The notes beneath the pieces are model-generated. The model was not told the origin of the DNA, ran no database searches, and was given only the letters and a program-made list of their open reading frames with translations. This document shows, piece after piece, positions 15,498 through 24,504 of a stretch of 64,000 nt of DNA. The translations under genes were made by a program, and so were the position numbers. Source of the stretch: Lachnospiraceae bacterium (GTDB lineage: Bacteria; Bacillota; Clostridia; Lachnospirales; Lachnospiraceae); the NCBI GenBank assembly GCA_024682375.1, contig JAIKZI010000039.1:62001-126000 (forward strand). Reading direction: 5' to 3'. Within the stretch, counting starts at the first letter, position 1; each line of letters begins with the position of its first letter.

Positions 15498-16138
15498 TAA
15501 TTTTCTCCTTTCGAAAAAGCCTGTAACTCGTCCTGAATTCTATGAATAAACTCCGAGTTTCTAAGTGCTCTTTTCTTTTCACTTTGAATTATATTATGTA
15601 CAGATTTAACTGCATCTTCCAAAACATCATTTACGATTATGTAATCGTACTGTTCCATAAGCAAAGATTCACGAGAGGCAATAGCAAGTCTCTGGTTTAC
15701 AACCTCGCTATCTTCTGTTCCTCTTCCTTCTAGTCTTCTCTTTAAAATGTTAGCTTTAGGTGGTGTAACAAAAAGAAGAAGTGACTGTGGGAAAATCTTC
15801 TTTATCTGAAGAGCTCCCTGAACCTCAATTTCAAGGATTACATCCTTGCCTTCATTAACCAGCTTCTCAACATAAGCCTTTGGTGTACCATAATAATTAT
15901 GATTAAACGAAGCATATTCCAAAAGTTCATGCTCACGAATCATATTTTCAAATTCTTCAACCGTTCTAAAGAAATACTCTCTGCCTTCTTCTTCGCCTTC
16001 TCTTCTTTCTCTAGTAGTGGCTGAAACTGAAAGCGCATACTGTCCAGGATAAGTATTCAGCAAATGCTTCATAATCGTACCCTTACCGGCACCGGAGAAA
16101 CCTGACAGAACGATTACTGTTCCTTTAGTATTACTCAT
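15497..16138 (-). CDS. gmk: Guanylate kinase
   Basis: This 213-residue protein has P-loop GFSGAGKGTI near residue 12, then the GMP-binding segment TTRERREGEEEGREYFF. It phosphorylates GMP to GDP. In Bacillus a small regulator (remA) sits between yicC and gmk; here the 14-base gap holds nothing. Confidence 0.97.
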   Translation of the reverse strand: MSNTKGTVIVLSGFSGAGKGTIMKHLLNTYPGQYALSVSATTRERREGEEEGREYFFRTVEEFENMIREHELLEYASFNHNYYGTPKAYVEKLVNEGKDVILEIEVQGALQIKKIFPQSLLLFVTPPKANILKRRLEGRGTEDSEVVNQRLAIASRESLLMEQYDYIIVNDVLEDAVKSVHNIIQSEKKRALRNSEFIHRIQDELQAFSKGEN

Positions 16139-16152
16139 ATGGATTCTCCTTT

Positions 16153-17031
16153 CTATTCTAGATTCTGAACCTGCTCACGAATTTTCTCGATGAGAGTCTT
16201 AAGCTCAATTCCAATATCTGCAGTGTATGTATCTGTGCTCTTCGAAAGAATTGTATTAGACTCACGATTCAATTCCTGAGAAATGAAGTCCATCTTTCGT
16301 CCAATAGGTTCATCGCAATCTAGCGTATCTCTCATCTCAGATGCATGGCTTCTAAGACGAACGATTTCTTCATCAATACAAATTTTATCTGAGTATACAA
16401 CTACCTCTTCGCATAATCTGTTTTCATCGATATTTTCTTCATCGATAAGTTCAGAAACCTTTTCACGAAGTCTGCTTCTATACTCATCCACAATCTTTGG
16501 TGCTCTCTCTTCAAGTAATGAAGCAAGCTCATTAAGACGATCTGTTTTAAGAATCAAATCATCTCTAAGTCTCATACCTTCATTGCTTCGAGATTCCAAT
16601 AATTGATTAATGGCACTATCTAAAGCTAAAGAAACGAATTCCCATAATTCATCAGGATTATAATCCTCATTTTCCTCAACTATGACACCAGGCATTCTAA
16701 ACAATTCAGCTACACCAAAGTTATCATTTAAAGAAAATTCCTCACAGGCACAATTCTTAGCTTTTACAAAATACTCAGCAGCCTCATTATCATAGACATA
16801 AGTCTTCTGAGATTTTCTCTTGGATTTAATTGTAAGATTGATATCAACTTTTCCTCTGCCTATCTTTTCCTTTAATACATGAAGCATTCTCTCTTCCAGA
16901 GAATATGCATATTGAGGCAATTTAAAACTTGTATCCAAGAATCTGTGATTTACGGTTTTGATTTCAACTATAAATTTCGCTTTGTCAGATTCGGCCTCTC
17001 CGCGACCAAACCCAGTCATTGAATATATCAT
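16153..17031 (-). CDS. yicC: YicC-family endoribonuclease
   Basis: This 292-residue protein starts MIYSMTGFGRGE, the family signature, and ends in the DUF1732 half with IGRKMDFISQELNRE. E. coli YicC is an endoribonuclease affecting small-RNA stability. It is the first gene of the yicC-gmk-rpoZ-rimO-pgsA run, with a strong promoter 40-70 bases upstream. Confidence 0.93.
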   Translation of the reverse strand: MIYSMTGFGRGEAESDKAKFIVEIKTVNHRFLDTSFKLPQYAYSLEERMLHVLKEKIGRGKVDINLTIKSKRKSQKTYVYDNEAAEYFVKAKNCACEEFSLNDNFGVAELFRMPGVIVEENEDYNPDELWEFVSLALDSAINQLLESRSNEGMRLRDDLILKTDRLNELASLLEERAPKIVDEYRSRLREKVSELIDEENIDENRLCEEVVVYSDKICIDEEIVRLRSHASEMRDTLDCDEPIGRKMDFISQELNRESNTILSKSTDTYTADIGIELKTLIEKIREQVQNLE

Positions 17032-17073
17032 AATATCATTTCTCTTTCCAGTAAAATCATCATAAGCTATAAT

Positions 17074-17102
17074 ATTATAATATTAGAAATAATTTGCGTC
17101 AA
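17074..17102 (-). promoter_or_regulatory. Promoter of the yicC-gmk-rpoZ-rimO-pgsA operon
   Basis: Minus strand: TTGACG (17097-17102), a 17-base spacer and a consensus TATAAT (17074-17079). Confidence 0.75.
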
Positions 17103-17140
17103 ATTTTATAGTGAGGTTTTTACCTCTTAGGAAGGAAAAA

Positions 17141-18883
17141 ATGGCTTTCAACGGTATTACAATTCATTCCTTATGTGAAGAATTAAAAGAGGAGCTCGTT
17201 GGTACACATATTTCAAAAATAGCCCAGCCAGAAGCTCATGAAATTATATTAACTATTAAACTAAAAAGAGGAACTAAGAGACTTCTAATCTCTGCCAATG
17301 CCTCTCTTCCACTTATCTATCTTACAGATAATAATAAGCAAAGTCCGCTTAGTGCACCTAATTTTTGTATGCTACTAAGAAAACATATAAATAACGGTGT
17401 CATTAAGGCTATAGATCAGATTGATTTGGAAAGAGTAATTAGAATCACAATTGAACACAGAGATGAAATGGGGGATCTTGCAATTAAATATCTCTATGTA
17501 GAAATTATGAGTAAACATTCTAATATCATCTTCTGTAATTCAGATAATATGATTCTAGATAGTATTAAACATATTTCGGCAGCAGTAAGCTCTGTACGTG
17601 AAGTATTGCCTGGAAAGGAATATTTCATACCAAGACAGGTTGATAAGATTGATCCATTAAATACAACAGAAGAAGAATTTAAAGATCTAATCTCAAAAAA
17701 AGCTATGCCTCTTTCAAAGGCTATATACACATCCTTTACAGGCTTTTCTCCTCTATCCGGACTCGAGCTTTCCTGCCGAGCTGATTTAGACTCTGATCAG
17801 TCTACAAAATCTCTTTCCGAGGATGATTTAAATAGACTATATAGAGAATTCAATCGTCTAATAGTAGATTTAAAAGAGAATAATTACTCACCAAATATCG
17901 TATATGACAAAGATAGCGATAAGCCTATAGAATTTTCAAGCTTTGATTTGAATTCTTATAGCACTGAGAAAGTAGAAAAATTCGATAGCATATCAAAAAT
18001 GCTGGAAACTTTTTTCCAAGCCAGAGATATCTATGCAAATATGCATCAAAGATCAACAGATTTAAGAAAAATCATCACTAATCTTCTATCTCGAAACAAG
18101 AAAAAGTATTCTTTACAAAAGAAACAGTTAGACGACACCAAGAAGAAGGATAAACTTAGGAAAAAAGGTGAACTAATCCGTGCTTATCTATATATGATTG
18201 AGGATGGTTCAGAAGAAGTCACTCTTTTGGATTATGATACTAATGAAAATGTAAAAATAAAACTAAATCCTGATAAAAGTCCAATTGAGAATGCCAATAC
18301 TTTCTTCGATAAGTATCAAAAATTAAAGAGAACCGAAGTCGAGGTTTCTGAACAGCTAAAACTTACTGAAGAAGCCATAAATCATCTCGAATCTATTAAG
18401 ACTTCTCTAGACTTAGCTGAGAATACAGAAGATTTGGATTTGATAAGACATGAAATGGAGGAATTCGGTTTCATCCATAAACATTCATCTTCAAAGTTAA
18501 AGAAAAGCGCAAAAGAAAAACCTCTCCACTTTGTTACAAAGGATGGATTTAATATCTATGTTGGAAAGAATAACTATCAGAATGACTATATTACATTCAA
18601 GTTATCTTCACCGGAGGATTGGTGGTTCCATGCAAAACAGATAACAGGAAGCCATGTATTAGTACAGACCAATGGAAAAGAACTTCCCGACGATGTATTT
18701 GAAATTGCAGCATCCCTAGCCGGCTACTATTCTTCAGGTCGAGATCAGAACAAAATCGAAATCGACTATCTAAAAAAGAAGAATGTAAAAAAGCCGAATG
18801 CAGCTGCACCCGGCTTTGTAATTTACTACACGAATTATTCCATGGTTGTAAAGCCTGAAATAAGAGATGTAGAAAAGATTTAA
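17141..18883 (+). CDS. rqcH: RqcH (Rqc2 homolog), ribosome-associated quality control NFACT protein
   Basis: This 580-residue protein has an NFACT-N domain starting MAFNGI, a central coiled coil (about 290-450) and an NFACT-R domain with DWWFHA. RqcH binds obstructed 50S subunits and recruits tRNA-Ala to add alanine tails that mark stalled peptides. Older annotations call it a fibronectin-binding protein. AGGAAGG five bases upstream fixes the ATG at 17141 over a GTG at 17111. It is divergent from yicC and meets recG tail to tail. Confidence 0.95.
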   Translation: MAFNGITIHSLCEELKEELVGTHISKIAQPEAHEIILTIKLKRGTKRLLISANASLPLIYLTDNNKQSPLSAPNFCMLLRKHINNGVIKAIDQIDLERVIRITIEHRDEMGDLAIKYLYVEIMSKHSNIIFCNSDNMILDSIKHISAAVSSVREVLPGKEYFIPRQVDKIDPLNTTEEEFKDLISKKAMPLSKAIYTSFTGFSPLSGLELSCRADLDSDQSTKSLSEDDLNRLYREFNRLIVDLKENNYSPNIVYDKDSDKPIEFSSFDLNSYSTEKVEKFDSISKMLETFFQARDIYANMHQRSTDLRKIITNLLSRNKKKYSLQKKQLDDTKKKDKLRKKGELIRAYLYMIEDGSEEVTLLDYDTNENVKIKLNPDKSPIENANTFFDKYQKLKRTEVEVSEQLKLTEEAINHLESIKTSLDLAENTEDLDLIRHEMEEFGFIHKHSSSKLKKSAKEKPLHFVTKDGFNIYVGKNNYQNDYITFKLSSPEDWWFHAKQITGSHVLVQTNGKELPDDVFEIAASLAGYYSSGRDQNKIEIDYLKKKNVKKPNAAAPGFVIYYTNYSMVVKPEIRDVEKI

Positions 18884-20943
18884 AGATTTGTAAAAATCTT
18901 ATTTTTTCCCCGTTCTTTTAAGACCAAAAATATCTGATTTTCTGGTTTTTTAAGCGCGGGGTCTTCTTTTAATATTTCCTCGCAATCTTCTTTTGCTTCA
19001 TTGAGAAGATTTGCATCCTGATAAATATCTACTATCGTAAATCCCATTTCTCCAGACTGTCTGATACCTCTGAAATCGCCAGGACCACGAAGTTTTAAAT
19101 CTTCTTCTGCTATAAAGAAACCGTCATTTGATTCTTTTAAACACATAAGTCTTTTCTTAGCATTTTCATTTTGTTTAGGGGCAGAATTCACAAGAATACA
19201 AAAGCTCTGATCTGCTCCACGTCCTACACGGCCTCTAAGCTGATGAAGTGAGGAAAGTCCGAATCTCTGTGCATCCTCTATCATCATAATAGTGGCATTT
19301 GGAACATTCACTCCAACTTCAATAACCGTAGTTGAAACTAAAATCGATATTTCACCCGATGCAAATCTAGAGATTACCTCTTCCTTTTCGTCCGGTTTCA
19401 TCTTTCCATGAAGCACAGATGTCTTGATAGAATCCGGTAATACCTCTTTCAATTTCATTTCATAGTCAATGACATTTTCGCCTTCACTATTTTCACTCTC
19501 AGAAACAAGAGGGCAAACGATATACGCCTGTCTTCCTTTTTGAATTTCGGACACAATCATCTGCCACGACTTCGTTCTAAGAGACGGATCAACAACAGCC
19601 GTCTTTATCTTCTGCCTATTCTTTGGAAGTGTACGAATTTGAGTGATATTCATGCCATCGTAAAGAACTAGCGCAAGAGTCCTAGGAATAGGTGTAGCTG
19701 ATAAAAGAATCGAAAACGGGGTATCTCCTTTGTCAGAAAAGACCTTTCTTTGTTTTACACCAAACCTATGCTGCTCATCAGTTATAACAAGTCCAAGTTT
19801 TTTAAAGGAAACCTTATCCTGAATAAGAGCATGTGTTCCTATTACAAAATCTATGTCTCCAGAAGCTAGTCTCTCATAAATAGAATCCTTATCCTTTTTT
19901 GAAGTAGAACCAGTAAGTAGCGCTACTTTAAAATCAAGATCATATTTTTCTATATCAGATAGAAAGCCTTCATAATGCTGCGTTGCAAGAACTTCTGTCG
20001 GAGCCATAAGGGCCGACTGATAACCATTTTCAGCCATTCTAAGCATAGCAATAAAGGAAACTACAGTTTTTCCGCAGCCTACATCACCCTGGATAAGTCT
20101 CTCAGTAATATATTCTGAAGAAAAATCTGAAAAAATATCTGAAATAGCTTCTTCTTGTCCTTCGGTTAATTCAAAAGGCAGGCAACTCTTTACTTTATCA
20201 GTAATCTCATGTTTTTCGAGATTAAAATGGTTTGGTATTACATCCATGCCATTTTCTAAAGATTTAGCTTCTAAAAAGAACTCCAAAAGTTCAGTATAAG
20301 CAAACCTATCTCTGGCTTTTACCAAATCTTCAAGGGAATCCGGTGAATGCATAAGTTTTATTGCTGATGAAAGAGAAAGGAGATTCCTTTTTTCAAGCAA
20401 ATATGAAGGCATGTCATCAGAAATTTCATCAACACCAGAAAGTGCCTGCGTTACCACCTTCGTAATAGCTTTATTTTTAAGTCCTTTTGTCTGGCGATAA
20501 ATAGGAACGGGTTTCTTTCTGATATTTTCATACTCACCCGGTTCAAAAAGAGCTGGCTGCTCAATTCGTAATACACCATTTTTTTCAGAAACCTTGCCAT
20601 AGAAAATATATGGCATATTCCTATTGATTGTATTTTTTATATAAGGCATGTTGTACCAAACGACTTCAATCACGCCATTTTCGGTCTCTAAAACGCCAAG
20701 CGAGATAGAAAACTTTCTAAAACGACGTACGACAATTGGTCGTATAACCATACCAAGTACACTCGCCATCTCGCCAACATTCAAATCATCAATTGTCTTA
20801 GGATGAGGATATTCTTTAAATTCGCGTGGAAAAAAAGAGAGTATATCCCTTACAGTATATACTCCCATTTTATTAAACAAATTTTCAGTTTTTTCTCCAA
20901 CACCCTTAAGCGTCTTAAGTGGTGAATCAAGAAAATCAGTCAT
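18880..20943 (-). CDS. recG: ATP-dependent DNA helicase RecG
   Basis: This 687-residue protein has an N-terminal wedge/OB region (about 1-160), helicase motif I GDVGCGKT, motif II DEQH and a motif VI QLRGRVGR. RecG reverses stalled forks and branch-migrates junctions. Its stop overlaps the convergent rqcH stop through a shared TTAA. It lies one base after the YloV-like gene. Confidence 0.97.
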   Translation of the reverse strand: MTDFLDSPLKTLKGVGEKTENLFNKMGVYTVRDILSFFPREFKEYPHPKTIDDLNVGEMASVLGMVIRPIVVRRFRKFSISLGVLETENGVIEVVWYNMPYIKNTINRNMPYIFYGKVSEKNGVLRIEQPALFEPGEYENIRKKPVPIYRQTKGLKNKAITKVVTQALSGVDEISDDMPSYLLEKRNLLSLSSAIKLMHSPDSLEDLVKARDRFAYTELLEFFLEAKSLENGMDVIPNHFNLEKHEITDKVKSCLPFELTEGQEEAISDIFSDFSSEYITERLIQGDVGCGKTVVSFIAMLRMAENGYQSALMAPTEVLATQHYEGFLSDIEKYDLDFKVALLTGSTSKKDKDSIYERLASGDIDFVIGTHALIQDKVSFKKLGLVITDEQHRFGVKQRKVFSDKGDTPFSILLSATPIPRTLALVLYDGMNITQIRTLPKNRQKIKTAVVDPSLRTKSWQMIVSEIQKGRQAYIVCPLVSESENSEGENVIDYEMKLKEVLPDSIKTSVLHGKMKPDEKEEVISRFASGEISILVSTTVIEVGVNVPNATIMMIEDAQRFGLSSLHQLRGRVGRGADQSFCILVNSAPKQNENAKKRLMCLKESNDGFFIAEEDLKLRGPGDFRGIRQSGEMGFTIVDIYQDANLLNEAKEDCEEILKEDPALKKPENQIFLVLKERGKNKIFTNL

Positions 20944-20944
20944 A

Positions 20945-22558
20945 TTATTCTACACTAACTACGTAATAATAAACTGGCTGTCCGCCATTTTCTACTTCGA
21001 TTTCAAGGTTCGCAAACTTAGAAGAAATCATTTCTTTCATCTCATTTGCTTCTCCTTCTGTAACATCACAACCATAGTAGACTGTAATAAGTGAAGATTC
21101 ATCTGATACCATTTCAGAAATCATATCGATAAATACTTTATCTTTATCTGTACCAACAGAAATAATACCCTTATCACCGATACCCATATAATCGCCAGAC
21201 TTAATAGTCTTGTCATCAATCTCTGTATCACGAACAGCGTATGTAATCTGTCCAGTCTTTACGTTCTTGATTTCCTCTTCCATCAATTCTTTGTTTTCTT
21301 CAACTGACTTATCTGGAAGATAATTAATAAGTGCTGTAATTCCCTGAGGAACAGTTGTTGTAGGAATAACTACAACCTTCTTCTTTTCAGAAAGTGCAAC
21401 AGCCTGGTTTGCAGCTAGAATAATATTCTTATTATTTGGTAAAACGAATACAGTCTTAGCATTTACCTTTTCTACTGCAGATAAAATATCATCTGTAGAT
21501 GGATTCATAGTCTGACCACCTGTGATATTTACATCTACACCCATATCAGTAAAGATCTGGTTCATTCCTTCACCTGCAGATACAGATACGAAACCAATCT
21601 CTTTCATCTCAGGGGAAGTTTCTTCAACTAGAGCTGCAGGACGTTTGAAACCATCTTTTTTATCAATAGCATTTACAAAGTCAATCTCATGTAGGCTACC
21701 AAGAGCACATGCCTTCTGGATTACCTCACCAGGGACATCTGTCTCAATTGAAATCTCTACGAATTCCTTCTGGTTAGAGAATTTCAAATCCCCTCCACAA
21801 GTCTTAAGTACTGATTCAAAATCAATAACTCTTTCCTTAGATGTAGTCTTCTCAGGAACTAAAACAAAAGAAATGCTATATGCATAAACCTTTTCTGCCT
21901 TTTTCTGAGGTTCTTCTCCGTCAAATGACAAATCAACTTCATCACCATTTAGATAAGCATATACACCCTTAAGGACCTGCATAAGTCCAGCTCCGCCAGA
22001 ATCCACTACACCGGCCTGCTTAAGAACAGGAAGCATGTCAGGAGTCTTCTGAAGAACACTATCACCCTCTTCAATGATAAGTGATAAGAACTCAAGAATA
22101 TCATCTGTTGTCTCAACTGCTTCAGCAGCCTTATCAGCGATACCTCTAGCTACAGTAAGGATTGTACCTTCCTTTGGCTTCATAACAGCTTTATAAGCTG
22201 TCTCTGTAGCCTTCTCACATGCAGCTGCAAGAATTGGAACTGTAAGTTCTGTCTCAGTCTTACAAACCTTAGAAAAACCTCTGAAAAGCTGAGAAAGAAT
22301 AACACCTGAGTTACCTCTGGCTCCACGAAGTGATCCTGAAGACATAGCCTTTGAAACACTCTTCATATCGCGTTCATCAAGTTCCATTACAGCCTTAGCT
22401 GCTGACATAACTGTCATTGTCATATTAGTACCAGTATCTCCATCAGGAACAGGAAATACATTAAGTTCATTTATTTTATCTTCTTCAGCCTGAAGAAATT
22501 TAGCTCCGGCAAGAAAGCCTTGTGCAAGCTGGTCTGAATTAATAGATTTTAATTCCAA
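20945..22558 (-). CDS. DAK-domain kinase, YloV/FakA-like
   Basis: This 537-residue protein has an N-terminal Dak2 kinase domain with NVFPVPDGDTGTNM (metal- and ATP-binding aspartates, about residues 34-47) and a C-terminal fatty-acid kinase-type half. In Staphylococcus the FakA homolog phosphorylates fatty acids carried by FakB proteins. No FakB is seen here. It is paired with YloU, as in Bacillus. Confidence 0.85.
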   Translation of the reverse strand: MELKSINSDQLAQGFLAGAKFLQAEEDKINELNVFPVPDGDTGTNMTMTVMSAAKAVMELDERDMKSVSKAMSSGSLRGARGNSGVILSQLFRGFSKVCKTETELTVPILAAACEKATETAYKAVMKPKEGTILTVARGIADKAAEAVETTDDILEFLSLIIEEGDSVLQKTPDMLPVLKQAGVVDSGGAGLMQVLKGVYAYLNGDEVDLSFDGEEPQKKAEKVYAYSISFVLVPEKTTSKERVIDFESVLKTCGGDLKFSNQKEFVEISIETDVPGEVIQKACALGSLHEIDFVNAIDKKDGFKRPAALVEETSPEMKEIGFVSVSAGEGMNQIFTDMGVDVNITGGQTMNPSTDDILSAVEKVNAKTVFVLPNNKNIILAANQAVALSEKKKVVVIPTTTVPQGITALINYLPDKSVEENKELMEEEIKNVKTGQITYAVRDTEIDDKTIKSGDYMGIGDKGIISVGTDKDKVFIDMISEMVSDESSLITVYYGCDVTEGEANEMKEMISSKFANLEIEVENGGQPVYYYVVSVE

Positions 22559-22569
22559 TTTAGTCCTCC

Positions 22570-22929
22570 TTAGTCGATGACACGTACGCCTTCGACATAA
22601 ATATTGATATCATCTACGTTAAGGCCAGTATATTCACTTACCTTGTACTTTACTGTCTCACAAAGATTATCACATACTGTTTTGATATTAACTCCAAAAG
22701 ATACAATAACGTGGAAATCAAGAGAAATCTTATTGTCATCTCCCATTACTACGCTGATTCCGTGGCTTAAATAGTCTCTCTTCAAAAGTTTAACAAGACC
22801 ATCTTTAACATTAACGGCAGCCATTCCGACTATTCCGAAACATTCTACAGCAACAGATCCTGCATATGTAGCGATAACATCTTCATCGATGATTATCTTG
22901 CCTAATTTTGTTTCCATCTCTCCCTGCAT
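22570..22929 (-). CDS. Asp23/Gls24-family protein YloU
   Basis: This 119-residue protein is of the Asp23/Gls24 (DUF322) family, with the IATYAGSVAVECFGIVGM core. Family members are linked to envelope stress, but YloU itself is of unknown function. GGAGG lies five bases before the first ATG. It starts an operon with yloV and recG behind a clear promoter. Confidence 0.9.
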   Translation of the reverse strand: MQGEMETKLGKIIIDEDVIATYAGSVAVECFGIVGMAAVNVKDGLVKLLKRDYLSHGISVVMGDDNKISLDFHVIVSFGVNIKTVCDNLCETVKYKVSEYTGLNVDDINIYVEGVRVID

Positions 22930-22968
22930 ATTGACCTCCGTCCATATTTCAAATTAGATTACTAGTTT

Positions 22969-22996
22969 ATTATAAGGCTTTCGCTAGAAAAAACAA
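22969..22996 (-). promoter_or_regulatory. Promoter of the yloU-yloV-recG operon
   Basis: Minus strand: TTGTTT (22991-22996), a 16-base spacer and consensus TATAAT (22969-22974). Confidence 0.55.
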
Positions 22997-23002
22997 ACTA
23001 AT

Positions 23003-23033
23003 AAAAAAAGTGCACGGCAAAACTACCGCGCAC
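23003..23033 (-). terminator. Intrinsic terminator of rpmB
   Basis: The stem GTGCGCGG/CCGTGCAC (23010-23033, one mismatch) is followed on the minus strand by seven T (23003-23009). Confidence 0.9.
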
Positions 23034-23067
23034 TCTACATTCGATTACGAAATTATCTCATTAGAGA

Positions 23068-23253
23068 TCATGCACGCTCTACTCTATTTGAGCGAAGGCA
23101 TGAAGTACAAACGTGAAGCTTCTTAGGTGTTCCTTCAACGATACATCTAACATTCTTTACATTTGATTTCCAAATCTTGTTTGATCTTCTATGAGAATGG
23201 CTCACCTTAATACCGAAATGAGCGCCCTTTCCGCATACATCACATTTTGCCAT
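23068..23253 (-). CDS. rpmB: 50S ribosomal protein L28
   Basis: This 61-residue protein starts MAKCDVCGKG. Cys4/Cys7 and the later CTSC pair form the zinc-binding C+ form of L28. AGGAGG is nine bases before this ATG; a longer in-frame upstream start runs through the promoter and is rejected. The gene stands alone between its promoter and a strong terminator, divergent in regulation from yloU. Confidence 0.97.
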   Translation of the reverse strand: MAKCDVCGKGAHFGIKVSHSHRRSNKIWKSNVKNVRCIVEGTPKKLHVCTSCLRSNRVERA

Positions 23254-23274
23254 CGTGCTACACCTCCTAAAAAC

Positions 23275-23308
23275 CGATGTGTTCGGTTGAATTCTCGTCA
23301 CAACATCG
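23275..23308 (-). promoter_or_regulatory. Hairpin in the rpmB leader
   Basis: CGATGT and ACATCG pair across a 22-base loop in the rpmB 5' UTR; on the minus strand the hairpin is followed by GTTTTTAGGAGG, so a short T run meets the SD. This could be an attenuator; no known L28 leader family was recognised. Confidence 0.4.
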
Positions 23309-23311
23309 AAT

Positions 23312-23340
23312 ATATTATCAAAATGTTGAACAAAAAGCAA
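23312..23340 (-). promoter_or_regulatory. rpmB promoter
   Basis: Minus strand: TTGCTT (23335-23340), a 17-base spacer and TAATAT (23312-23317). Confidence 0.6.
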
Positions 23341-23369
23341 GTATATTTTTCAAAAAATTAATGATTTAC

Positions 23370-23753
23370 CTATTCTGTATACTCAGAAATATCAATATCT
23401 TCTACTGAAGAATCATTATTTCCTTTCTTGAATTTAGACACAACATCTGGTACCAATTCAAGAATACGATCTATACTTTTATCTGTATTGATACGAAGAA
23501 GTCTTACATTGTCTCCAGTAATAACAATAAGTGCACAAGGAGTCAATTTACCTCCTAATCCGCCACCACCATTACCAGATTTATCACTAGAAAATGCTCC
23601 GGCGCCTACACCAAAAGAAACATCTACAAGCGGAATAATAGTTGTATCACCTACCGTCTTTGCTTCACCAACTACAGTATTTGATGTAAGGAATGACTGC
23701 ATTCCTTCAAACAAAGACTCAATAATCGGTTTAAACTCCTTATTCTTCTCCAT
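23370..23753 (-). CDS. ytfJ: GerW/YtfJ-family protein
   Basis: This 127-residue protein has the YtfJ signature: SFGVGAGAF followed by a Gly-rich segment (GNGGGGLGGK) and TPCALIVI. In Bacillus GerW is a spore protein needed for L-alanine germination, but homologs also occur in non-sporulating Clostridia. GGGAGG lies just before the ATG at 23753 and inside a longer reading frame, so the shorter form is taken. It follows the DUF2953 gene, as ytfJ follows ytfI in Bacillus. Confidence 0.85.
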   Translation of the reverse strand: MEKNKEFKPIIESLFEGMQSFLTSNTVVGEAKTVGDTTIIPLVDVSFGVGAGAFSSDKSGNGGGGLGGKLTPCALIVITGDNVRLLRINTDKSIDRILELVPDVVSKFKKGNNDSSVEDIDISEYTE

Positions 23754-23773
23754 TATTATATCCTCCCATATTA

Positions 23774-24496
23774 TCAAAAAAGCTTTCTAATCTCTTTGTC
23801 TTTATATGTATTAAATAAAAACAGAATTGCACTAACTAGAATTATACGACCATTAAACTTGATTTGTCCACGAATAGATATATCATTCGCTGAAAAATCA
23901 GGCATAATAGAAATACCATCCCCCATAAACATAGGGAATAATGAAATTATCCCGGTCAATATTCCGGTCTGTGATGGTTCAAACATAGAATAAACTATAT
24001 TCGTACCCTTAAAATTAAGATGAAGACTATTTACAAACTTAAGAACTCTTTCCAAAAGTTTCTTTAAGGCTTTTCTTTTTTCTTCGGAAAAAATCTCATC
24101 AATTCTTTCCTTTAATGAAACTTTCTCTTTCTTGATCTTACTTTCTTTTTTGATATTTTTCTTAGGCTTATTCTTTTTATCATCTTCTATATGATCATTT
24201 ACTTTAGATTCGGAATATTTTTGTTTCGGTATTTTCTCTTGGGATTTAATTTCCAAAGAATCACTCGAAATAATCTTTATAAGACCAAACAGGATTGAAA
24301 CTCTATATTTTAATTCACCATCAAAAATAGCATTCGCTCTCACAAAGTATAGGAAACTATGAAAAGAAGCTTTTCCCTTCTTTTCATCAAAGTCTCCCAC
24401 AAGATTAATCTTCCACGGCAAAACAAGAAGAAGAATCAATGTAAGTAGAATTATTAATAACACTATTCCAAGTATCTTTAAAACTAGAATCATCAT
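23774..24496 (-). CDS. DUF2953 membrane protein (YtfI-like)
   Basis: This 240-residue protein has a strongly hydrophobic N-terminal membrane segment (about 3-28), then a soluble region with a Lys/Glu-rich stretch (about 90-140) and a C-terminal part ending in a weakly hydrophobic segment. It matches the DUF2953/YtfI family by layout and by its place before ytfJ. Its biochemical role is not known. Confidence 0.75.
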   Translation of the reverse strand: MMILVLKILGIVLLIILLTLILLLVLPWKINLVGDFDEKKGKASFHSFLYFVRANAIFDGELKYRVSILFGLIKIISSDSLEIKSQEKIPKQKYSESKVNDHIEDDKKNKPKKNIKKESKIKKEKVSLKERIDEIFSEEKRKALKKLLERVLKFVNSLHLNFKGTNIVYSMFEPSQTGILTGIISLFPMFMGDGISIMPDFSANDISIRGQIKFNGRIILVSAILFLFNTYKDKEIRKLF

Positions 24497-24504
24497 AATC
24501 CCCT

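Noticed and set aside
23254..23340. Long N-terminal extension of rpmB
   Set aside because: It would be read through the promoter and hairpin; L28 begins MAKCDVCGKG and has its own SD.
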